Positions 15,627 through 16,197 of a stretch of DNA of 16,197 nucleotides are shown one piece after another (positions within the stretch are counted from its first letter, which is position 1; the number at the start of each line of letters is the position of its first letter). The notes beneath the pieces were generated by a model. It saw nothing but the letters and a program-made list of their open reading frames with translations, made no database searches and was not told the DNA's origin. The DNA is taken from NCBI GenBank assembly GCA_026196445.1, contig JAPHTE010000128.1, forward strand, positions 1-16,197, given 5' to 3'. The position numbers and the translations under genes are program-made. This DNA is from Lysobacterales bacterium (GTDB taxonomy: Bacteria > Pseudomonadota > Gammaproteobacteria > Xanthomonadales > SZUA-36).

Positions 15627-16197
15627 ATGCGCCTTCATCAAAAATTCATTGGCTTCCTGCACGCGTTCACGCTGCTCTGCATGTTGGCCAGCCCGGCCGT
15701 TTATGCGCAGGAAAGCAATGCGGAACTGCTGGCGAAAATCGAGGCCATGCAGCAGCAGATCGATGCGCTCAAGGAGTTGGTGCTGGCCAACCAGGACCAG
15801 ACCGAAGAAGCCGACGCCAAGATCGAAGCCGTCGCAGATATGATCGAGTCCAGCCCTGCACAAGCCACCGCAAAAACAACCATTGCGGGTTACGGTGAAC
15901 TGCACTACAACAATCTTTCCGCCGGGGACTCATCACGGAATGTCGAGGAGATCGATTTCCATCGCTTCGTTCTGTTTTTCGGCCACGAGTTCAACGACAA
16001 GACACGCTTCTACTCGGAGTTCGAACTGGAACATTCACTGGCCGGGGATGGCGAGCCTGGTGAAGTTGAGCTGGAACAGGCTTTTGTCGAGTTCAACCTG
16101 AAACAGAACCTGTTTGCCAGAGCCGGTCTGTTCCTGGTGCCCGTCGGCATACTCAATGAAACCCACGAACCACCCACCTTTTACGGCGTGGAACGCA
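15627..16197 (+). CDS. Outer-membrane porin with N-terminal coiled coil (5' part)
   Basis: The gene starts at ATG 15627 behind AAAGGAA (6-bp spacing) and is open to the right edge, so 190 residues are visible. Residues 1-27 form a signal peptide ending AVYA before QES. Residues 28-75 are a charged, heptad-like helix (LLAKIEAMQQQIDALKELV) as in porins that trimerise through a coiled coil or bind peptidoglycan. From about residue 88, TIAGYGELHYNN and the alternating FVLFFGHEF, RFYSEFELEHS and LEQAFVEFNL segments are typical outer-membrane beta strands. The style resembles phosphate-selective porin O/P-type proteins, but the substrate cannot be told from this part. The Fur-like box in its promoter hints at a role in metal-limited growth. 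Confidence 0.85.
   Translation, partial: MRLHQKFIGFLHAFTLLCMLASPAVYAQESNAELLAKIEAMQQQIDALKELVLANQDQTEEADAKIEAVADMIESSPAQATAKTTIAGYGELHYNNLSAGDSSRNVEEIDFHRFVLFFGHEFNDKTRFYSEFELEHSLAGDGEPGEVELEQAFVEFNLKQNLFARAGLFLVPVGILNETHEPPTFYGVER

Noticed and set aside
15536..15898. Plus-strand open frame starting before the porin.
   Set aside because: It runs out of frame through the porin's signal peptide and coiled coil; the porin frame from 15627 has a ribosome site, signal peptide and beta strands.

Overview
The window looks like chromosomal DNA of a gammaproteobacterium. The evidence is moderately high GC, a Pseudomonas-type isocitrate lyase, a malate synthase G close to the E. coli protein, RND efflux genes, an outer-membrane porin behind a Fur-like box, and TolB-like/TPR membrane proteins of a kind common in marine gammaproteobacteria. 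The genus cannot be fixed from the sequence. I see no mobile element, CRISPR array, tRNA or rRNA.

Layout: (1) 1-959 (+), the 3' end of a MacB/FtsX-type ABC transporter permease, closed by a hairpin terminator. (2) 1018-3552 (-), a radical SAM protein downstream of a large XRE-family regulator of the RamB/ScfR type, probably one transcript. (3) 3689-7561 (+), a glyoxylate-shunt operon of malate synthase G and isocitrate lyase, divergent from the regulator. The 136-bp gap between them holds a 14-bp-period array of TGTGAA repeats and a near-perfect 20-bp palindrome, overlapped by candidate promoters in both directions. (4) 7646-11801 (-), an RND efflux pair with the pump gene first and the membrane fusion protein second. 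Its upstream region has a CRP-like site spaced as in a class II activated promoter. (5) 12036-15314 (-), two tandem paralogous membrane TolB-like/TPR proteins overlapping by ATGA and ending at a strong terminator. The upstream one carries an apparent 1-bp frameshift near its 5' end. (6) 15315-15626, a divergent regulatory region with several inverted repeats and a Fur-like box over a sigma-70-like promoter. (7) 15627-16197 (+), the start of a coiled-coil porin that runs off the window.

The best-supported functional unit is region 2+3. A RamB-like regulator, from a family known to control acetate/propionate metabolism in actinobacteria and some alphaproteobacteria, sits head to head with both glyoxylate-shunt enzymes, with a repeat array between them as its likely operator. 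The radical SAM protein behind the regulator has no evident role in this pathway. Nothing here is clearly a wholly new system. The most checkable novelties are the operator array, the radical SAM/regulator pairing, the frameshifted paralogue and the putative CRP- and Fur-controlled promoters.
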